This document shows positions 5,519-8,136 of a DNA stretch of 8,136 nucleotides, piece after piece. The notes under the pieces were generated by a model. The model saw only the letters and a program-made list of their open reading frames with translations. It ran no database searches and had not been told where the DNA came from. Within the stretch, counting starts at the first letter, position 1; the number at the start of each line of letters is the position of its first letter. A program made the translations under genes and the position numbers. This stretch comes from Paraktedonobacter sp035294465 (lineage in GTDB: Bacteria; Chloroflexota; Ktedonobacteria; Ktedonobacterales; Ktedonobacteraceae), in contig DATGKW010000235.1 in NCBI GenBank assembly GCA_035294465.1, positions 1-8,136 of the forward strand, read 5' to 3'.

Positions 5519-6376
5519 CTATTTTCCTCCATATGGTCCAGGATCATCTCCGTTACCCTCTTCAGCGGTCATCAGGCCACCAAATTCAGCGCCGGTGATC
5601 GAGGCAACCACCTGTTCAGGGGTTGTATTCTTGATATCAAATGTCCCAACTCTCCGGCCCAAACGTAGAACAATTACGCGGTCCACGACTTCAAAAACAT
5701 CAGCCAGATTATGGGAGATCACCACCACAGCCAGCCCTTGCTCCCGCAAACGGCGAATCAGCGCGAGCACCTGCCTGGTCTGAGCTACGCCAAGCGCGGC
5801 AGTCGGCTCGTCCAGCAGCACCACTTTCGCCTGGCGCAGGATACACTTGGCTACCGCAATTGACTGGCGTTGTCCGCCAGACAGCGAGGCTACGACCGAG
5901 CGCACCGAAGGAAGCTTCACATCCAGAGAGCGCAGCACCTCCAACGCTCGATATTCCATCTCAGCCTCATCCAGAGATCGCCACAAAGAGCGTTCCTCGC
6001 GACCGAGGAAGAGGTTGGAAACGACATCCAGGTTATCGCAGAGGGCGAGATCCTGGTAGACTGTCTCGATTCCCAGACTCGTTGCTGCTTGTGGAGTCTG
6101 AATCTTGACGGCCTGCCCGTCCATCATAATTTCGCCAGAATCGGCGGGTCCCACGCCCGCGATTACCTTGATCAGCGTTGATTTTCCGGCACCATTATCG
6201 CCGACCAGGCCAACGACCTCGCCGGCATAGACTTCAAAATCTACATCGGTGAGCGCCCGCACTGCACCAAAACTTTTCGAGATGCCACGCAAGCTCAGGC
6301 GCGGGATCTCGCCGTCCGGTCGACCTGATCGCGGGGAAGACATTCCATCGGTGGAAGGGAATGCATTGCCAGCCAT
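5519..6376 (-). CDS. xylG: Sugar ABC transporter ATP-binding protein, single domain, XylG-like
   Basis: Cytoplasmic ATPase that powers the importer; 285 residues with one ABC domain, whereas E. coli XylG and RbsA have two domains in about 500 residues, so this one must act as a homodimer. Visible motifs: aromatic A-loop region KSFGAVRAL (34-42), Walker A GDNGAGKST (59-67), Q-loop Gln108 (VYQDLAL), signature LSGGQ (165-169), Walker B VVLLDEP (185-191) with catalytic Glu190, D-loop following AALG, and switch His222 (VISHN). All are intact. The tail (about 268-285) is Gly/Glu-rich and low complexity. Start choice: two in-frame ATGs lie four codons apart. The second (6376) has GGAGG five bases upstream, and this ribosome site is formed by the codons after the first ATG (6388), which itself has none; so 6376 is chosen. 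A Ser/Pro-rich head of about 25 residues precedes the domain. Coupled to the permease gene by a three-base gap. Confidence 0.92.
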   Translation of the reverse strand: MAGNAFPSTDGMSSPRSGRPDGEIPRLSLRGISKSFGAVRALTDVDFEVYAGEVVGLVGDNGAGKSTLIKVIAGVGPADSGEIMMDGQAVKIQTPQAATSLGIETVYQDLALCDNLDVVSNLFLGREERSLWRSLDEAEMEYRALEVLRSLDVKLPSVRSVVASLSGGQRQSIAVAKCILRQAKVVLLDEPTAALGVAQTRQVLALIRRLREQGLAVVVISHNLADVFEVVDRVIVLRLGRRVGTFDIKNTTPEQVVASITGAEFGGLMTAEEGNGDDPGPYGGK

Positions 6377-6436
6377 TTGGCCCTCCATTGAGAAATAAAT
6401 GAGAACTATTTTATTAAGGAGTAAGCACGTAGAAAA

Positions 6437-6445
6437 AGTATACCA
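6437..6445 (-). promoter_or_regulatory. Candidate internal promoter for ATPase and permease genes
   Basis: Read on the minus strand, TGGTATACT fits an extended -10 (TGnTATAnT) and nearly repeats the one before the kinase operon (TGCTATACT). No good -35 lies 17 bases upstream (AGTATT). The start would fall near 6430, about 54 bases before the ATG at 6376. It would let the ATPase and permease be made independently of the binding protein. Confidence 0.42.
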
Positions 6446-6586
6446 CCTCTTCTGCCGAGAATACTGATAGATTGGACCTGTTTTACAAGGGGAAAGCGCA
6501 TCTTTGCTGTTTCGCTCTACTCGTCGAGCTAAAACTCCAGCCGAAGATCAGATCAAGAGTGCCTACTCGTCTTGTGGAGGTCGAAA

Positions 6587-6625
6587 GATCTACCCATACC
6601 ACTGGTAGTCTAGCATGGGTAGATC
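6587..6625 (-). promoter_or_regulatory. Stem-loop between binding-protein and ATPase genes
   Basis: Perfect 11-base arms GATCTACCCAT (6587-6597) and ATGGGTAGATC (6615-6625) with a 17-base loop. On the minus-strand RNA the stem is followed by only UUUC, so it is at best a weak terminator. In operons that begin with a binding-protein gene, such a stem often protects the 3' end of the abundant first-gene mRNA; that role is inferred here. Confidence 0.55.
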
Positions 6626-6643
6626 GAATAGTACCCGTGTTAT

Positions 6644-6713
6644 CTCAGGCAAAGGCGAATCTGCTCTTGCGAGTTAGCCGGCCAAAGCAAAGCCATAATC
6701 ACCCTTGCCTGAG
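6644..6713 (-). repeat. Inverted repeat just after the binding-protein gene
   Basis: CTCAGGCAA (6644-6652) pairs exactly with TTGCCTGAG (6705-6713), with two more G-C pairs after one mismatch; the spacer of about 50 bases holds the palindrome GCCGGC. It begins 20 bases after the stop of the lipoprotein gene. Together with the stem at 6587-6625 it makes a two-hairpin 3' region. There is no T-tract. Confidence 0.4.
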
Positions 6714-6732
6714 TCTATCCTCCTATCCGGTG

Positions 6733-7878
6733 TTACTTACAGTAGCCCGCCGGGAGGTACGGGGCATTTGCAGGCAAACCGTTGCAAATCTGAGCCACGG
6801 TCATCAGACCATCAGTAACTACCTGCTGGAAATTGCTCTTGTCAATTGTGACAGGAGTTTCTAGGATGGACGGGATGGCAGCCCCGGTACTTGTCTTGGT
6901 AGTCGCACCGTTGGTCAGAGAAGCAGTGCTTTCCCCTTTGCTAATTGCAGCTACTATCTCAGCCGTGCCAGTAGCCTCAAGCGCGTAGTTCTTCTCAACG
7001 GTCATCATCTGATTGCCTTCCAGAATTTCCTGGATACCCGCCACTGTAGCATCCTGGCCGGTCACCAGAACCTTGCCGTTTAGCTGGACCGCTTTTAAAG
7101 CGGCGATTACGGTGCCTGCCATGCCATCATTGGCCACATAGGCAATCTGAATATTGTTCTTGTTAGCCGTCAGCGCGCCTTCCATCTCGTTTTCGGCGGT
7201 TGGATTGTCCCAGTTAGGCGTATACTGGTCGTACACTTTCTTCAGCGCCCCAGAATTGATCAACGGATTCAGCACGCTGGTTGCGCCCTGATAAAACAGC
7301 AGTGCATTGTTGTCGGTCTGCGCGCCGTTAATCATTACCAGGTTGTTGTGGCCCGGAGACACATAGCTCTTATAGTGGCTGGCAATATACTGACCCTGGA
7401 GCTGGCCAACTTTCACATTGTCGAATGAGACGTAGTAGGCAAGCTTGCTGCTCTGAATCAGGCGATCATAGGCGATTACCGGTACATTTTTCTGTGCGGC
7501 TTCAGAAACGATCTGCGCGGCTTTCACACTGTCAGACGCGGCTACAACCAGGATACAGTCGCCATTGGCCAGGTCGGCCTCTGCCTGGGACTGCTGGGTA
7601 TCAGCATTGCCCTGAGCATTCGCATAATCGACATGGGCGCCAGGAAGATACTGAGGAATCAACTTTTCCAACTCTGGCCGGTCGTCGCTATCCCAACGGG
7701 CAGAGGTGGCGGTCTCAGGCAACAGCACGCCAATTTTCTTACAGCCCTTGCCTGGCGCATTGGAAGAAGTTGTCGTGCTGCCGTTGTTCGCACTGCCGCA
7801 GGCAACCATCACTAACGAGATAATGAGGAGAAACGCGGTCGCCGTAAACCTACGGCTTGTGTGACCAAATAGTTTCAT
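6733..7878 (-). CDS. xylF: Xylose-type sugar-binding lipoprotein, XylF-like
   Basis: Extracytoplasmic binding subunit of 381 residues that captures the sugar and hands it to the permease. A lipoprotein signal (basic MKLFGHTSRR, hydrophobic core 13-25, lipobox VMVAC with Cys27) is followed by a Ser/Thr/Asn-rich tether (28-44). The Peripla_BP_4 fold starts at about 46. Segments that line up with E. coli XylF as I recall it: ARWDSDDRPE (60-69), NAQGNADTQQSQAE (87-100), VPVIAYDRLI (132-141), YVSFDNVKVGQLQ (149-161), DNNALLFYQGA (189-199), NEMEGALTANKNNI (230-243), LVTGQDATVAGIQ (271-283) and MMTVEKNYAL (291-300). A C-terminal extension with Cys365 and Cys380 goes beyond E. coli XylF; Cys46 and Cys108 may form another pair. 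ATG 7876-7878 has AAAGGA ten bases upstream. First gene of the operon, 356 bases before the ATPase gene. Xylose is the best substrate guess; glucose or another pentose is possible. Confidence 0.92.
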   Translation of the reverse strand: MKLFGHTSRRFTATAFLLIISLVMVACGSANNGSTTTSSNAPGKGCKKIGVLLPETATSARWDSDDRPELEKLIPQYLPGAHVDYANAQGNADTQQSQAEADLANGDCILVVAASDSVKAAQIVSEAAQKNVPVIAYDRLIQSSKLAYYVSFDNVKVGQLQGQYIASHYKSYVSPGHNNLVMINGAQTDNNALLFYQGATSVLNPLINSGALKKVYDQYTPNWDNPTAENEMEGALTANKNNIQIAYVANDGMAGTVIAALKAVQLNGKVLVTGQDATVAGIQEILEGNQMMTVEKNYALEATGTAEIVAAISKGESTASLTNGATTKTSTGAAIPSILETPVTIDKSNFQQVVTDGLMTVAQICNGLPANAPYLPAGYCK

Positions 7879-8077
7879 GAGTGAAGTGTCCTTTCACCGT
7901 TGCCTTCTCGCATTTTCCATCCAGAAATGCATCACAAAGAAGGCAAATAATTACATCCATATCTGAAACAATAAGATTGTACAGCACAACTCTACGCGAA
8001 GAAATGTGTGCAGTTTCATCCTTCGCACAGAGTTTTCACCGGGTACATACTTCTTCACAGGCAAGAATCATGCCAAC
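7879..8077 (-). other. Leader region of the transporter operon
   Basis: About 200 bases without a convincing gene. It carries the ribosome site AAAGGA ten bases before the lipoprotein ATG, and a stem GCGAAG/CTTCGC (7996-8001 with 8021-8026). No known riboswitch pattern is evident. The plus-strand open frame here has no ribosome site and reads as non-coding. Confidence 0.4.
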
Positions 8078-8094
8078 TTGTGTGTAACACACAA
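8078..8094. promoter_or_regulatory. Perfect 17-bp palindrome, candidate repressor operator
   Basis: TTGTGTGTAACACACAA is a perfect inverted repeat of eight bases around one central base. It lies about 200 bases upstream of the binding-protein ATG and overlaps a candidate -10. Sugar-importer operons are commonly controlled by LacI-, ROK- or GntR-type repressors that bind such sites; which type is used here cannot be told. A partial copy (CACACAATA) recurs at 8127-8135. Confidence 0.55.
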
Positions 8095-8099
8095 TAGCA
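8091..8099 (-). promoter_or_regulatory. Candidate promoter of the xylose-type transporter operon
   Basis: Read on the minus strand, TGCTATTGT has the extended -10 form TGnTATnnT. The -35 region (8114-8119, TATTCA) is poor. The start would fall near 8084, inside the palindrome at 8078-8094, so a bound repressor would block it. The leader would be about 205 bases. A second, weaker option nearer the gene is TACAAT (7981-7976) with TTTCTT 17 bases upstream. Confidence 0.4.
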
Positions 8100-8136
8100 C
8101 ACATTTAGCAGTTTGAATAATCATGACACACAATAC

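Noticed and set aside
5641..6181. Plus-strand open frames opposite the ATPase gene
   Set aside because: Shadows of a fully motif-supported ABC ATPase; Arg/Pro/Ser-rich translations.
6640..6696. 18-residue peptide gene after the lipoprotein gene (minus strand)
   Set aside because: AAGGG lies upstream, but the frame is short, has no distinguishing content and overlaps an inverted repeat; chance is sufficient.
6472..6864. 130-residue plus-strand open frame in the operon gap
   Set aside because: Overlaps the end of the lipoprotein gene antisense, no ATG-linked ribosome site, and composition is not protein-like.
1..8136. CRISPR array, tRNA, rRNA, toxin-antitoxin or defence cassette
   Set aside because: No regularly spaced repeats, no clover-leaf or rRNA sequence, and no pair of small genes with such motifs were seen on either strand.

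Overview
The window looks like a chromosomal segment of a Chloroflexota bacterium, most likely of the Ktedonobacteria type. The basis is indirect: moderate GC, small Gln-rich or two-helix membrane proteins, an NB-ARC (LuxR/AfsR-type) ATPase fragment, a HisKA_3/NarL two-component pair, and a xylose-type ABC transporter with a single-domain ATPase. The taxonomic call is inference.

Left part (1-1640), minus strand and partly degraded. A 121-residue protein with two C-terminal membrane helices (130-495) is followed upstream by an unrecognised 93-residue open frame with a TTG start (666-947). A composite patch lies at about 950-1424. One side is the truncated N-terminus of a P-loop ATPase (Walker A intact) that reads leftward. 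The other is a short rightward reading frame with an ideal Shine-Dalgarno and a transposase-like start, whose ribosome site is locked in a 19-bp imperfect hairpin. Both lose family-like sequence at about the same point, near 1116, which suggests an insertion or rearrangement scar. A 65-residue two-helix membrane protein (1439-1636) lies next to it and looks intact.

Middle (1640-3900), plus strand. A regulatory gap with interlocking inverted repeats and an extended -10 promoter precedes a two-gene operon: a six-helix HisKA_3 sensor kinase (1890-3155) and a NarL/FixJ response regulator (3155-3790) that start and stop on the same base (TAATG). The 65-residue membrane protein is divergent from this pair and is a plausible target or partner. 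A strong hairpin with A/T tracts on both sides (3845-3895) can end transcription from both directions.

Right part (4268-8136), minus strand. This is a complete ABC importer in the order binding lipoprotein (6733-7878), ATPase (5519-6376), permease (4268-5515). The binding protein matches the E. coli XylF pattern closely, so the load is probably xylose or a related sugar. The 356-bp gap between lipoprotein and ATPase genes carries two inverted repeats and a candidate internal promoter, which would allow more binding protein than ATPase/permease. A perfect 17-bp palindrome overlaps the -10 of a candidate promoter upstream of the lipoprotein gene and is a good repressor operator candidate. No repressor or sugar catabolic gene is in the window.

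I found no clear new multi-gene system. The least ordinary items are the hairpin/junction patch at 960-1116, the repeat-rich gap at 1732-1824, and the palindromic operator at 8078-8094.
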